A DNA stretch of 64,000 bases, from positions 1 to 64,000 of the forward strand of contig CAZWAY010000009.1 in NCBI GenBank assembly GCA_964631945.1. The letters run 5' to 3'. The notes beneath the pieces were generated by a model. That model was not told the origin of the DNA, made no database searches, and worked only from the letters and a program-made list of their open reading frames with translations. This DNA comes from JABFRZ01 sp964631945. Lineage in GTDB: Bacteria; Planctomycetota; UBA1135; GCA-002686595. A program made the position numbers and the translations under genes. Below are positions 28,966 to 37,514 of the stretch, in pieces. The first letter of the stretch is position 1, and every line of letters starts with the position of its first letter.

Positions 28966-29160
28966 GGAATCACTCACTCGGGTTGGGTTGCCGAGCGTGC
29001 ACCCGACGAACGCCGCCGGGGCGCGATCGACCGAGGGACGCTACGAAGCGCGATCAAGACCTGCGATAGGACCTCGGGCGTATGGCATAAGTCATTTGCT
29101 AAATTGAACTTGTGTCGTCGATCTGGGAGCGCTGCCGGCCTTTCCCGGCCGGGCGGGGGC

Positions 29161-31353
29161 CTAGAAACGCACGGCGTAGGTGAGCTTCAGGGACAGCCCC
29201 TGGGACAGCGGCGCCGAGCGCGAGGAGTCGCTCTCCAGGGTCTCGTTGAACACCAGGAACACCTCCTGGTGGGGCACGGGGATCCAGCGCAGGCGCGACT
29301 GCACTCCCAGCGTGTCCGACTCGGTGTCCCACTGCAGGAGATTGTTCCACGAGAGCTCGGGCGAGAACGACACGGTGGCGCGCAGGCGCGCGAGCTGCGT
29401 CTCGAAGTCGCCCCCGTCGAGCGTCACGTCCTCGCGCGCGTAGGTGCCGCGCGCGTTGAAGAGCGGGCCCGGCTGCCACAGGAGACCCGCGCCGTAGCCC
29501 TGCCGCCGGCCGTCGTAGAACTTCCCGCCGTCCAGCGAGAGTTCGGCCGACAGCGCGCGCTTCTGGGCCGTGCCGAGCTCGAGGCGGGCGCGCGTGAAGT
29601 CGTACGGGTCGGCGGGGATCACCACGCCCTCCGAGATCTCGAAGTCGGCCGACAGCTCGTCGTGGACGTGCTCGAACTCGAGGCGCACTTCCTCGCCCGA
29701 CTCGAACAGCAGGCCCAGCGGCTGGAATTCCGAGCTCCAGGTCTCGAGCTCGCCCCCGGTGTCGGTGAAGACCTGGGTGGAGAGGCCGAACTCGAGCTGG
29801 CGCAGGCCGGGGATGCCGGGGCGCGGCTGGTACTCGAGTCCACCGTCGTAGCGGCGTACGTCCCGACGCGGCACGAAGCCCAGCGCGGCCTCGAAGTGCT
29901 CCTGGATCTCGAGCGCGCCCAGGTTCCAGCTCAGGCGGTCGCCGGGCGCGCGCAGGGCCAGGCCGAAGGCCGCGTTCTGGCCCGCGGCCTCCTGGCCCTC
30001 GGAGAGCAGCAGGAAGCCCGTCGTGATCAGGTCGCGGTCGCCCGCGAAGGTGCTGGCGCGATGGCTCGCGTCCAGGCCGAACACGGTGTTGTCGCCCGCG
30101 CCGGAGGGGTCGCCGCGGGTGAGGATGCCGCCCACCGTGGATTGCTCGCCGACGTTGCGCGACAGGCGCATGGCGAACAGATTCTGACGGTCGAGCACGC
30201 CCAGCTCGTCGGTCTGGACGTCGAGCACGCCGATGCCCCAGGGGCCGGCGCGCCCGGTCAGCTTGGCCCCGCTCAGGATCGGCACCTCCTCGCCGTCCTG
30301 GCTGAGCCCGATGCGCCGGCTGAAGAACGGGAGCAGGGCGCGGTCGCCGCCACCGCCGGCGTTGTTCAGCCCGAACTCGAACACGCCCGAGTCCTGCAGG
30401 AAGAAGTCGCGGCGCTCGGGGAAGAACAGCGGGAAGCGCGTGAGGTTGATCTGGCGCTCATCCACCTCGGTCTCGGCGAAGTCCGTGTTGACCGTCAGGC
30501 TGAAGGTCAGGCTCGGGATGAGCTTGTAGAACAGGTCGAAGCCCGGCTCGCCCACCAGGCTCTTCTCGCCCTCGTCGGCGCGGCCGTCGCCGTCCCGGTC
30601 GCGCTGGTTGCGCCAGTGCGAGGCGAAGAACGGCACGACGTCCAGACCGATGCCCTGGTGGATGTCGCTCAGGCCCTGGAGCTCGCCCGCGCGGTAGAGG
30701 TTGAACAGACGGTGCTCGCGGCTGCCGTTCGACCAGCGCGCTTCCTCGCGCTTGCGACCGATGGTGCGCTCGATGTTGAAGCCCCAGGTCTCCTGACCCT
30801 CGGCGAAGTTGAGGGTCTTGAAGGGCAGCGCGAGCTCGGCCGTCCAGCCCAGCTCGTCGACCCGCGCGACGCCCTCCCACAGGCCGTCCCAGGGCTTGTT
30901 GAAGTTGGCGCCGTTGTTGGTCACGAGCGCGTCGCCCTTCGAGCCGCTGGCGTTGATCTGGAAGAAGAACGCGTTGCGCCGGTCGTGGAAGGTGTCGAAC
31001 ACGATCTCGACCCGGTCGTCGACCTCCAGCAGGGCGTCGCGCTCGCGCGTGGTGCTGACGATGAGCTCGGGCTCGCGGTCGAAGCAGCGGATCGCCATGT
31101 AGAGCTGCTGGCCGTCGTGCAGGAAGCGGATCTCGCTGGCCTCGCTGGGCGCCGCGCCCGCGTGCGGCTCGAGCTGGATCAGCTCGCCGATCGGCGTCGC
31201 GCTGCGCCACACGGGGTCGTCCAGGCGTCCGTCGATCACGGGCGGCTGGGCCGTGCGCGTGCTGCGCGCCACGCGGCGTTCGAGCTCCTGGGCCGGAAGC
31301 GCGGCCACCAGGGCCGCCAGGGCGGCGGCGCCGCGCAGGGCGGCGGAGCTCAT
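29161..31353 (-). CDS. DUF5916-type outer-membrane protein with CBM9-like N-terminal domain
   Basis: A 730-aa protein with a signal peptide (about residues 1-21) and an N-terminal CBM9/DOMON-like domain that starts PPVIDGRLDDPVWRSA and includes YMAIRCFDREPE and DDRVEIVFDTFHDRRNAF. A DUF5916-like region follows (INLTRFPLFFPERRDFFLQD), with a long C-terminal run of amphipathic strands ending in the aromatic KLTYAVRF, as expected for an outer-membrane beta-barrel. Such proteins are common in Bacteroidota, Planctomycetota and Acidobacteriota; their role is unproven, perhaps glycan or nutrient uptake. The start is embedded in a 14-bp tandem duplication. Confidence 0.82.
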   Translation of the reverse strand: MSSAALRGAAALAALVAALPAQELERRVARSTRTAQPPVIDGRLDDPVWRSATPIGELIQLEPHAGAAPSEASEIRFLHDGQQLYMAIRCFDREPELIVSTTRERDALLEVDDRVEIVFDTFHDRRNAFFFQINASGSKGDALVTNNGANFNKPWDGLWEGVARVDELGWTAELALPFKTLNFAEGQETWGFNIERTIGRKREEARWSNGSREHRLFNLYRAGELQGLSDIHQGIGLDVVPFFASHWRNQRDRDGDGRADEGEKSLVGEPGFDLFYKLIPSLTFSLTVNTDFAETEVDERQINLTRFPLFFPERRDFFLQDSGVFEFGLNNAGGGGDRALLPFFSRRIGLSQDGEEVPILSGAKLTGRAGPWGIGVLDVQTDELGVLDRQNLFAMRLSRNVGEQSTVGGILTRGDPSGAGDNTVFGLDASHRASTFAGDRDLITTGFLLLSEGQEAAGQNAAFGLALRAPGDRLSWNLGALEIQEHFEAALGFVPRRDVRRYDGGLEYQPRPGIPGLRQLEFGLSTQVFTDTGGELETWSSEFQPLGLLFESGEEVRLEFEHVHDELSADFEISEGVVIPADPYDFTRARLELGTAQKRALSAELSLDGGKFYDGRRQGYGAGLLWQPGPLFNARGTYAREDVTLDGGDFETQLARLRATVSFSPELSWNNLLQWDTESDTLGVQSRLRWIPVPHQEVFLVFNETLESDSSRSAPLSQGLSLKLTYAVRF

Positions 31354-31376
31354 CGGCGCAACCTCATCGGCGCAAC
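31349..31376. repeat. 14-bp perfect tandem duplication over a start codon
   Basis: CTCATCGGCGCAAC occurs twice head to tail (31349-31362 and 31363-31376). Each copy contains an ATG on the minus strand. The upstream one opens a five-codon frame (MRLRR) whose TGA overlaps the ATG of the outer-membrane protein. Confidence 0.9.
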
Positions 31377-31421
31377 AGAGTGCCGCCCGTTCCGGCGCGC
31401 GGAAGCGCCTTGCGGCACTCT
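31377..31421 (-). terminator. Hairpin after the Rieske oxygenase
   Basis: A 10-bp perfect inverted repeat (AGAGTGCCGC at 31377-31386, GCGGCACTCT at 31412-31421) encloses a loop that itself can fold. It begins in the stop codon of the oxygenase and is followed on the minus strand by TGTTG. It separates the oxygenase operon from the outer-membrane gene. Confidence 0.55.
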
Positions 31422-32533
31422 TACGGCTGGCGCAGGTCCTCGGCCAGCAGGCGGTGGAACTGGTACATGCCGGTCTCGCTGCGCGCGTAGCGACCCGTGT
31501 CGTAGGAGCGCGAGGAGACGCCGCGCTGGACCGATTCGCAGATCGCCACGTCCTCCTGCTGCACGTCGTCGCTGGCCTCCAGGCTGGCCTCGATGAAGCG
31601 CCGCGCGTCCTCGCCCTCGCTCGCGCTGAACCAGTAGTCGAACACGACCTCGCAGCGATCCACGCCCTGCGGCACGACCCAGTTCGTGTCCAGGATGCCG
31701 CCGTAGCGGTTCAGCATCAGGTTCGGGTGGATCCAGGCGTACAGCGCGCCGCCCCCGATGCGCGCGCGGAAGTCGCGCCCGTGGAACTGGGCCGCGCTCG
31801 CGCTGGGGCAGGTCTGCACGTTGAAGCGCTCGTACAGCTCGGTGCGGTAGGCGTCGAGGTCGAGCTGCCCGGCCAGCCCGTGGTGCAGGTGCCCGACGTG
31901 GTAGCCGCCGTCCAGGTAGTTGTCGACGAACACCTTCCAGTTGCAGCGGATCGGGTAGCGCCGGCGGTGCACGTGCCGCAGCTCGTCCATGCCCGTCGCC
32001 GCCAGCAGGGCCGCGAGCGGCGCGAGCTCCTCGGCCAGCGGACGCGCCGGCCGGCCCGGGTGCAGGAACACGAGCGGACCCCAGACCTCCACCGGCACCT
32101 CCGGCAGGCTGAAGCGGCGCCGATCGAAGTCCTCCAGCGCGCCCATGCCCGGTGCCGAGCGCAGCGTGCCGTCCAGCTCGTAGGTCCAGCCGTGGTACGG
32201 GCACACCAGCTGCTCGACGCAGCCGGCGCCCTCCAGCAGCTGCGCCGCGTGGTGCCGACACACGTTCGAGAGCGCGTGCAGGACGCCGCGCCGGTCGCGC
32301 AGCACCAGGTAGCTGTCCTCCAGCACGTCCACGCGCACGTAGCTGCCTGGCGTGGCCACGCGCTCGGCGGGGCAGGCGTACTGCCACGAGCGCCGGAAGA
32401 CCGTCGTGGCCTCGCGCGCCAGCACGGCCGGCTGCGTGTACCACGTGGACGGCGGGGTCGCGGCGGCCTCGACCCGCAGGTCGCTGCGGAAGCGCGCGAG
32501 CTCGCGCGCGAGGTCCAGGGCTCCCTCGCTCAC
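31421..32533 (-). CDS. Rieske non-heme iron oxygenase, alpha subunit
   Basis: A 370-aa ring-hydroxylating or quaternary-amine type oxygenase. The Rieske ligands are in NVCRHHA and VCPYHGWTY (about residues 80-105). The mononuclear iron site is in NWKVFVDNYLDGGYHVGHLH (about residues 185-210). The long C-terminal half carries the catalytic domain and the distal ligand region around FDYWFSASEGED. Overall length and motif style resemble the choline/glycine betaine/carnitine oxygenase group, but the substrate is not certain. No reductase or ferredoxin gene is adjacent, so electrons must come from elsewhere. The GTG start overlaps the methyltransferase stop (GTGA), so the two are translated together. 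Confidence 0.88.
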   Translation of the reverse strand: MSEGALDLARELARFRSDLRVEAAATPPSTWYTQPAVLAREATTVFRRSWQYACPAERVATPGSYVRVDVLEDSYLVLRDRRGVLHALSNVCRHHAAQLLEGAGCVEQLVCPYHGWTYELDGTLRSAPGMGALEDFDRRRFSLPEVPVEVWGPLVFLHPGRPARPLAEELAPLAALLAATGMDELRHVHRRRYPIRCNWKVFVDNYLDGGYHVGHLHHGLAGQLDLDAYRTELYERFNVQTCPSASAAQFHGRDFRARIGGGALYAWIHPNLMLNRYGGILDTNWVVPQGVDRCEVVFDYWFSASEGEDARRFIEASLEASDDVQQEDVAICESVQRGVSSRSYDTGRYARSETGMYQFHRLLAEDLRQP

Positions 32534-33348
32534 GGCACGCACGCCGAGAGGATCGGCAGCAGCCACACGCCATAGGCGGCCGGGTCGCGGAAGGCCGCCA
32601 CGATCGCGTCGAAGCTGGTGCGCACCTCGCGCTCCGAGAGCTGGCTGTGGGCGGCGATCAGCTCGGTGTAGCCGTCGCGCCAGGCCTCGAAGATGCCGAC
32701 CAGCACGCCGCGCTCCACGCGCTGCGTGTCGATCACCGCGTAGTCCACGCGGATGTCCACGAGTCCGAGCGCGTGCAGCCAGGCGAAGGCCTTGCGGCCG
32801 CCGTGCAGGTCGGTCCCGGTGCGCTGGCCCAGCGTGATCGGCCCCTCGCGCCAGAAGCGATCGCCATCCACCGCGCAGGGGTGGCAGTGGATCATGCCGT
32901 AGTCCTCGGCCACCACGTGCAGCCGCCCGCCGCGCCGCGTCACGCGCTTCATTTCCGCCAGCACGCGCGTCGGCTCGGGCACGGCCTGCAGCATGTGCCG
33001 GCACAGCGTGAGGTCGAACTCGCCGTCGGCGAAGTCGAGGGCGAAGGCGTCGCCCGCGCGGAACTCGGCGCGCCCGCCCAGTGCCCGCCCACGCTCGCGC
33101 GCCAGTTCCAGGTGCGGCTCGTGCACGTCGATGCCCACCAGGCTGATGCGTGGGAACTCGCGTCCCAGACGCAGCACGATTTCACCGGTGCCGCAGCCGA
33201 CGTCCAGCACGCGCGCGTTCTCGGGCAGGGCGTAGGCGCGGAAGAGCGGCCGCTCCTGGGGCCAGATCGCCTCGGCCTGGGCCGCCAGGTTGCGCACCAT
33301 CGATTCGTGCGCCATCTGCTCGGCCTGCGGGTTGCGCTCGCTCTTCAT
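32530..33348 (-). CDS. Class I SAM-dependent methyltransferase
   Basis: This 272-aa protein has the SAM-binding motif VLDVGCGTGEIVLRLG (residues about 46-61), the acidic loop LVGIDVHEPHLELA, then DGEFDLTLCRHMLQAVPEP (motif IV) and GGRLHVVAEDYGMIH (motif V region). It resembles Methyltransf_25/11-type small-molecule enzymes. The coupled downstream gene is a Rieske oxygenase, pointing to a two-step modification of a small metabolite, such as methylation and oxidative removal or hydroxylation. An in-frame ATG at 33348 is chosen because the SAM motif then falls at the usual distance from the start. Confidence 0.82.
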   Translation of the reverse strand: MKSERNPQAEQMAHESMVRNLAAQAEAIWPQERPLFRAYALPENARVLDVGCGTGEIVLRLGREFPRISLVGIDVHEPHLELARERGRALGGRAEFRAGDAFALDFADGEFDLTLCRHMLQAVPEPTRVLAEMKRVTRRGGRLHVVAEDYGMIHCHPCAVDGDRFWREGPITLGQRTGTDLHGGRKAFAWLHALGLVDIRVDYAVIDTQRVERGVLVGIFEAWRDGYTELIAAHSQLSEREVRTSFDAIVAAFRDPAAYGVWLLPILSACVP

Positions 33349-33454
33349 CGCGGTGCCATTCTGCCATCCAGCCGGGGCACGAACGCAGCGAGGCCGCGCG
33401 TCGTGCGCGTTGCAGGCGGCGAGGCTCGTGCTCGGGACGTCCCGCTCGAGTCGG

Positions 33455-33931
33455 CTACCAGCGGTCGCCGCCGCGCGAGCCGCCGCGATCTCCACGGTCG
33501 CCGCGCTCACCGCGCTCGCCGCGATCCCCACCGCCGCGGCCTCCGCCGCCGCCACCGTGCCCACCACCGCCGCCATAGCCGCCGCCACCATGGCCACCGC
33601 TTGCTCCCGCACCGCCGCTGTACCCACCGGCACGGCCGCCGCCGCCACCGAAGCCGCGGCTACCGCCACCGCCGCCCGGCGCGCGCTCACGGGCCTCGTT
33701 GACCTTCAGCGGCCGGCCCTCGAACTCGACCCCGTCGAGGGCCTGGATGGCGGCCTGCGCGTCCGCGTCCGAACCCATTTCGACGAAGCCGAAGCCGCGC
33801 GAACGGCCGGTCTCCGGGCTGGTGAGGATCGCGACGCTCTTGACGGATCGCCCACCCGCGGAGAACGCCTTGCGCAAGGAGTCTTCGGTGGTCGTGAAGT
33901 TGAGATTGCCGACGTAGAGCTTGGTTCCCAT
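33455..33931 (-). CDS. RNA-binding protein with one RRM and a glycine-rich RGG tail
   Basis: At 158 aa, residues 1-80 are an RRM with RNP2 KLYVGNL and RNP1 SRGFGFVEM, in the order beta-alpha-beta-beta-alpha-beta. Residues 88-158 are nearly all Gly with Arg, Asp, Glu, Ser and Tyr, including GGRGGG and repeated RGE/RGD units. This is the layout of the cold-inducible Rbp proteins of cyanobacteria and other bacteria, which bind single-stranded RNA. The start ATG at 33931 has the ribosome-binding site AGAGGGA. The upstream 170 bases contain a 7-bp hairpin, and long leaders are typical of cold-regulated genes. Confidence 0.92.
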   Translation of the reverse strand: MGTKLYVGNLNFTTTEDSLRKAFSAGGRSVKSVAILTSPETGRSRGFGFVEMGSDADAQAAIQALDGVEFEGRPLKVNEARERAPGGGGGSRGFGGGGGRAGGYSGGAGASGGHGGGGYGGGGGHGGGGGGRGGGDRGERGERGDRGDRGGSRGGDRW

Positions 33932-34008
33932 CTGGGATTCCCTCTGCGAACTGCTGGGCACCGAGATCTCCGCGCGCGAGGGCAAACAAGCGGGGAAATC
34001 GATGGAAC

Positions 34009-34029
34009 GGAGCGGTCCCATGCCGCTCC
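34009..34029 (-). other. Hairpin between the dehydrogenase and the RRM gene
   Basis: GGAGCGG (34009-34015) pairs with CCGCTCC (34023-34029) around a seven-base loop. On the minus strand it lies after the stop of the dehydrogenase at 34105 and about 80 bases before the RRM start. It could be a terminator or a structured 5' leader. Confidence 0.35.
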
Positions 34030-34104
34030 AGGAACGGGGCAGAGCCTACCCGCGGGCGGATTTTCGTCCATCCCGAAAGGCGTGTTTCGAGCCGCGCGAA
34101 CGGC

Positions 34105-35103
34105 CTAGGCGCCGGCGGAAACGCAGCCTTGCAGCGGCAAGCTGGCCATCGTGTGCAGGCCCGGTTCGGCCGCCAGCAGGGGCCGGACGACGTTGAGCAC
34201 CAGGGCCGAGGTGGCCTGATCCCCGTGCACCCCCCCGGGCAGGACCAGCTCGACCGGCGGCTCGCCCTCGATCACGGCTCGGTCGCGCGGCTGGGGTTCG
34301 TCCAGCGCGGCCTGGAAGACGAGTTCCAGCACCAGTCGACCCGCCACCCACGCGCGTGCTTCCTGGCGCACGCCGCGCGCGCTGCCGGCCGGGACCGGAC
34401 CGAGTTCGCTGGCGAGCTCGCGCTCGGCCAGCACGGGCGCGATCGTCTCTTCCCAGCGCTCGATGCGCCAACCCAGGTAGTGCGCCAGGAAGTGCAGCGA
34501 CTCGCCCAGCCCCACGTGGCGCAGGCTGCCCGCGGCCACGCGCCGCTCGAACTCGGCCGGCGTCAAGCCGACCCCGACCTTGCGCTGGAACGGTACGCGA
34601 CGCTTGCGCGCGTCCTGGATGCGCTCGATGCGCATCGAACGCACCTCGTGGCAGGCGCTGCTGGCGGCCACCGGCAGGGCATCCATCAGGAAGCCGGGGT
34701 TGATCCCGGTCCCCACGATGCGCGCGCGGCCGCGCACGGCGAGTTCGTGCAGCTCCTGCGCCAGCACCGGATGGCGCAGCCAGGGCCAGGCGAGCTCCTC
34801 GCAGGTGCTCACCACCGAGCAGCCGCGCGCGAGCAGCGCCCGGAAGGTGTCCATGCACAGCTCGAGGTCGGAGCGGGTCGTGACCAGCGCGCAACGGATG
34901 CGCTCCCACTCGCCGACTTCCTCGAGGCTGCCGCGCACGCGGACGCCGGGAGGGAGGCCGGGCACGAGCTCGGCCAGGTCGCGCTGCACGAGCTCCGGGG
35001 CCGGATCCACCGCCGCGACGATGCGTCCCAGGCGGCGGCGGTGGAGGTCGGCGATCACGCGCTGACCCAGGGGACCCAAGCCGACGTGCAGCAGCTGATA
35101 CAT
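34105..35103 (-). CDS. Dihydrodipicolinate reductase-like NAD(P)-dependent amine dehydrogenase
   Basis: This 332-aa product starts MYQLLHVGLGPLGQRV, a Rossmann nucleotide-binding motif, followed by IVAAVDPAPELVQRDL, a VTTRSDLEL segment, CEELAWPWLRHP and GRARIVGTGINPGFLMDALP. This pattern belongs to the DapB-like N-terminal fold proteins that include 2,4-diaminopentanoate dehydrogenase; the tail GGVHGDQATSALVLNVVRP fits the same group. The likely reaction is oxidative deamination of a small (di)amine or its reverse. It follows the CarH-like gene by 41 bases on the same strand and may be co-transcribed, although a metabolic link to light is not evident. Confidence 0.72.
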   Translation of the reverse strand: MYQLLHVGLGPLGQRVIADLHRRRLGRIVAAVDPAPELVQRDLAELVPGLPPGVRVRGSLEEVGEWERIRCALVTTRSDLELCMDTFRALLARGCSVVSTCEELAWPWLRHPVLAQELHELAVRGRARIVGTGINPGFLMDALPVAASSACHEVRSMRIERIQDARKRRVPFQRKVGVGLTPAEFERRVAAGSLRHVGLGESLHFLAHYLGWRIERWEETIAPVLAERELASELGPVPAGSARGVRQEARAWVAGRLVLELVFQAALDEPQPRDRAVIEGEPPVELVLPGGVHGDQATSALVLNVVRPLLAAEPGLHTMASLPLQGCVSAGA

Positions 35104-35144
35104 GCGCCGATTCTGGCGCCCGGCCCGGTGGGGGGGAAGGGCGC

Positions 35145-35978
35145 CTAGGCGCGCGCCTGCCCCAGGCTCGCGGCGAAGCGGTGGAAGCTCGCGAACTCGC
35201 GGAAGCGGTGCGCGTGGCGCGGCTCGTCGGGCCAGGCGCCCGCGCCGCCCAGGGCCAGGGCGAGGCCGCGCTCCTGGCAGGTCCGCTCCAGTGCGAGCGC
35301 CGCCCGTTCCAGCTCGGCGCGGTCCTCCGAGCTGGCCGAGGCCGAGAGCGCGACGAGCTCGAGCTGCAGGCCGCCGAGGATGCGCTCGAGATCGGCGAGC
35401 GGCGTGCGCGGTCCGGCCCACAGGGTGGTCCAGCCGAGCTCGCGCAGGCACAGCTCGACCAGCGCGAGTCCCAGGGCGTGCTCCTCGCCCCCGAGACAGG
35501 CCAGCAGGGCGCGCGGCGCGCCCGGGCGCGAGGGCAGGGCCTCGCCGATGCGCGCGAGCGCGCGCGCCAGGCGCTCGGAGGCGATGTGCTCGTCGACCAG
35601 CGAGAGCTCGCCGCGCTGCCAGCGCAGGCCGATCTCCTGCAGCACGCCGCCGAGCTCGTCGGCCACCGCGTGCCAGCTGCCCAGGCGCGCGCGCGCGAGC
35701 AGGAGCTCGGCCTCGACCTCGTGCGCCTGCCCGGCCCCGACCAGCCGCGCGATCCACGGATTCGCATCCGGAGCGGGGGTCGGTTCGAAGCTCGTCCGGC
35801 GGTTCAGGAAGCGCTCCAATTCGGTGCGAACGAAGCGCCGGTGCCCGCCCGCCGTCTTGACGTGGGCCAGGACCCCGGCGTCGGCCCAGCGCTTCAGGGT
35901 GGTGGGGGCGACCCCGGCCATGGCGCAGGCCTCGGCCGGGGTCAGGAAGGGGGAGGACTGGCCGTTCGAGGTCTTCAT
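35145..35978 (-). CDS. CarH/LitR-like adenosylcobalamin-binding light-responsive repressor (MerR-type)
   Basis: The 277-aa product has three parts. Residues 10-58 form a MerR/excisionase-type helix-turn-helix (AGVAPTTLKRWADAGVLAHV, then GGHRRF). Residues about 75-150 form the helical bundle that caps B12. From about 155 there is a Rossmann B12-binding domain. The capping-bundle signature W-x9-EH is present (Trp 120, Glu 130, His 131), and the B12-binding motif is E165-x-H167-x2-G170, the CarH variant of DxHxxG. In CarH proteins the dark adenosylcobalamin-bound tetramer represses and light dissociates it. The gene is divergent from a photolyase operon with only 72 bases between starts, strongly supporting this role here. 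Confidence 0.85.
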   Translation of the reverse strand: MKTSNGQSSPFLTPAEACAMAGVAPTTLKRWADAGVLAHVKTAGGHRRFVRTELERFLNRRTSFEPTPAPDANPWIARLVGAGQAHEVEAELLLARARLGSWHAVADELGGVLQEIGLRWQRGELSLVDEHIASERLARALARIGEALPSRPGAPRALLACLGGEEHALGLALVELCLRELGWTTLWAGPRTPLADLERILGGLQLELVALSASASSEDRAELERAALALERTCQERGLALALGGAGAWPDEPRHAHRFREFASFHRFAASLGQARA

Positions 35979-35992
35979 GAGGTCTGCTGCAT

Positions 35993-36033
35993 CCGAATTG
36001 TTCGATTCAGCGTACCATTCAACGTCCGAATCG
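35993..36033. promoter_or_regulatory. Candidate CarH operator in the divergent promoter
   Basis: Four matching elements lie in the 72-base space: GAAT (35995-35998), ATTC (36005-36008), ATTC (36017-36020) and GAAT (36028-36031), with CCGAAT at both ends. The first two form an inverted pair with a 6-base spacer, and the last two a reversed pair. No good housekeeping -35/-10 pair is visible in either direction. Confidence 0.4.
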
Positions 36034-36050
36034 ACCTCGCAGATGCACCC

Positions 36051-37514
36051 ATGAAGGTATTCCTGACCGGAGCCACCGGCTTTCTCGGGCGCGCGCTGAC
36101 CCTGGCCCTGCGGCGCGAGGGGCACGAGGTGCGGGCCTGGGTGCGTTCGGTGGAGCGTGCGCGGGCCCAGCTCGGCGACCAGGCCGAGCTCGTGGCCATG
36201 GAGGCCTCCGAGGCGAGCCTCCGCGCCGCCCTCGCGGACTGCGATGCGGTCGTGAACCTGGCGGGCGAGCCGATCCTCTCGCGCTGGAGCGAGGAGCGCC
36301 GGGCCGAGCTGCGCGCGAGCCGGGTCGATCTGACGGCGCGTCTGGTGGCGGCCATCGCGGGCATGCCGCGGCGCCCGCGCGTCCTGGTCTCGGGCAGCGC
36401 GGTCGGTTTCTACGGCGACCGCGGCGACGAACGCCTGAGCGAGGCGAGCCCCGCCGGCACGGGCTTCCTGCCCGGGCTGTGCGCCGACTGGGAAGCCGCG
36501 GCGCGACGCGCCGAGGGCTGCGGGGTGCGCGTGGTCCTGATCCGGACCGGGATCGTGCTCGGACTCGACGGGGGCGCGCTGGTGAGCATGCTGCCACCCT
36601 TCCGCCTCGGCGCGGGCGGCCGGCTCGGCTCCGGCCAGCAGCGCATGCCCTGGATCCACGTCGAGGACTGGGTGCGGATCGTGTGCGCGGCGCTCGCGGA
36701 CGAGCGCTTTCGCGGTGCGCTGAACGCGACCGCGCCCGAGCCGTGCACCAACCGCGAGTTCACGCGCGAACTCGCGCGCGCGCTCGGCAAGCCGGCCTTC
36801 TTGCCCGTGCCGGGACTCGCCCTGCGGGTGCTGTTCGGCTCGGCCGCGAGTCTGCTGCTCGAGAGCCAGTGCGCGCTTCCGACGCGGCTGGCCGAGCTCG
36901 GCTTCGGGCACCGCTTTCCCGCGCTCTCCGCGGCCCTCCACGACCTCCTGGTCGCGGACCGCGTACGCCCCGCGCGCCTCCCGGACAGCGCCGAGGCGCC
37001 GGACTCGTCCTACCTGGCGGCGCGCCGGCCCGCGCATCTCCTGCGCTCCAGCGTCGAGCTCGCGGTACCGCTGGGCGAGGCCTTCGCGTTCTTCTCCGCG
37101 CCCGAGAACCTGGCGCTGCTCACGCCGCGCGCGCTGGGCTTCCGGATCCGGGCGCGCTCGGGTCCGCCGAGCGTCGGCGCGACCCTCGACTACCGCATCC
37201 GCATCGGGCCCGTTCCGCTGACCTGGCGCACGCGTTTCGAGGTCTGGCAGGCGCCACAGCGCTTCGTGGACGTCCAGGAGCGCGGGCCCTACCGCTGCTG
37301 GTGGCACGAGCATCGCTTCGAGGCGCGCGGAGGGCTCACGCTCGTGCAGGACCGCGTGCTCTTCCGCCTGCCCCTCGGCCCGCTCGGCGCGCTGGCCCTG
37401 CGCCTGTTCGTGGCCGATCAGCTGGGCGACATCTTCGCGCAGCGCGCCCTCGCCATGCGCCTGCGCTTCGGTCCGGCCCGCGCGCCCGAGCCGGCGCGCG
37501 CCCACTCGGCATGA
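36051..37514 (+). CDS. TIGR01777-type epimerase fused to a C-terminal SRPBCC domain
   Basis: The 487-aa product has an N-terminal NAD(P)-dependent extended SDR fold (FLTGATGFLGRAL, AVVNLAGEPIL, GSAVGFYGDRGDE, PWIHVEDWV), as in the TIGR01777/DUF1731 family. About 150 C-terminal residues follow with the SRPBCC pattern of ligand-binding proteins (SVELAVPLGEAFAFFSAPENLALLTP, split over residues 335-360, and YRCWWHEHRF). Both domains occur as separate proteins elsewhere; fusion suggests one ligand is handled by both. The gene is the first of the presumed light-induced operon and overlaps the photolyase start by ATGA. In other bacteria such proteins sit near photolyases and carotenoid genes, but their biochemistry is not known to me. 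Confidence 0.85.
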   Translation: MKVFLTGATGFLGRALTLALRREGHEVRAWVRSVERARAQLGDQAELVAMEASEASLRAALADCDAVVNLAGEPILSRWSEERRAELRASRVDLTARLVAAIAGMPRRPRVLVSGSAVGFYGDRGDERLSEASPAGTGFLPGLCADWEAAARRAEGCGVRVVLIRTGIVLGLDGGALVSMLPPFRLGAGGRLGSGQQRMPWIHVEDWVRIVCAALADERFRGALNATAPEPCTNREFTRELARALGKPAFLPVPGLALRVLFGSAASLLLESQCALPTRLAELGFGHRFPALSAALHDLLVADRVRPARLPDSAEAPDSSYLAARRPAHLLRSSVELAVPLGEAFAFFSAPENLALLTPRALGFRIRARSGPPSVGATLDYRIRIGPVPLTWRTRFEVWQAPQRFVDVQERGPYRCWWHEHRFEARGGLTLVQDRVLFRLPLGPLGALALRLFVADQLGDIFAQRALAMRLRFGPARAPEPARAHSA

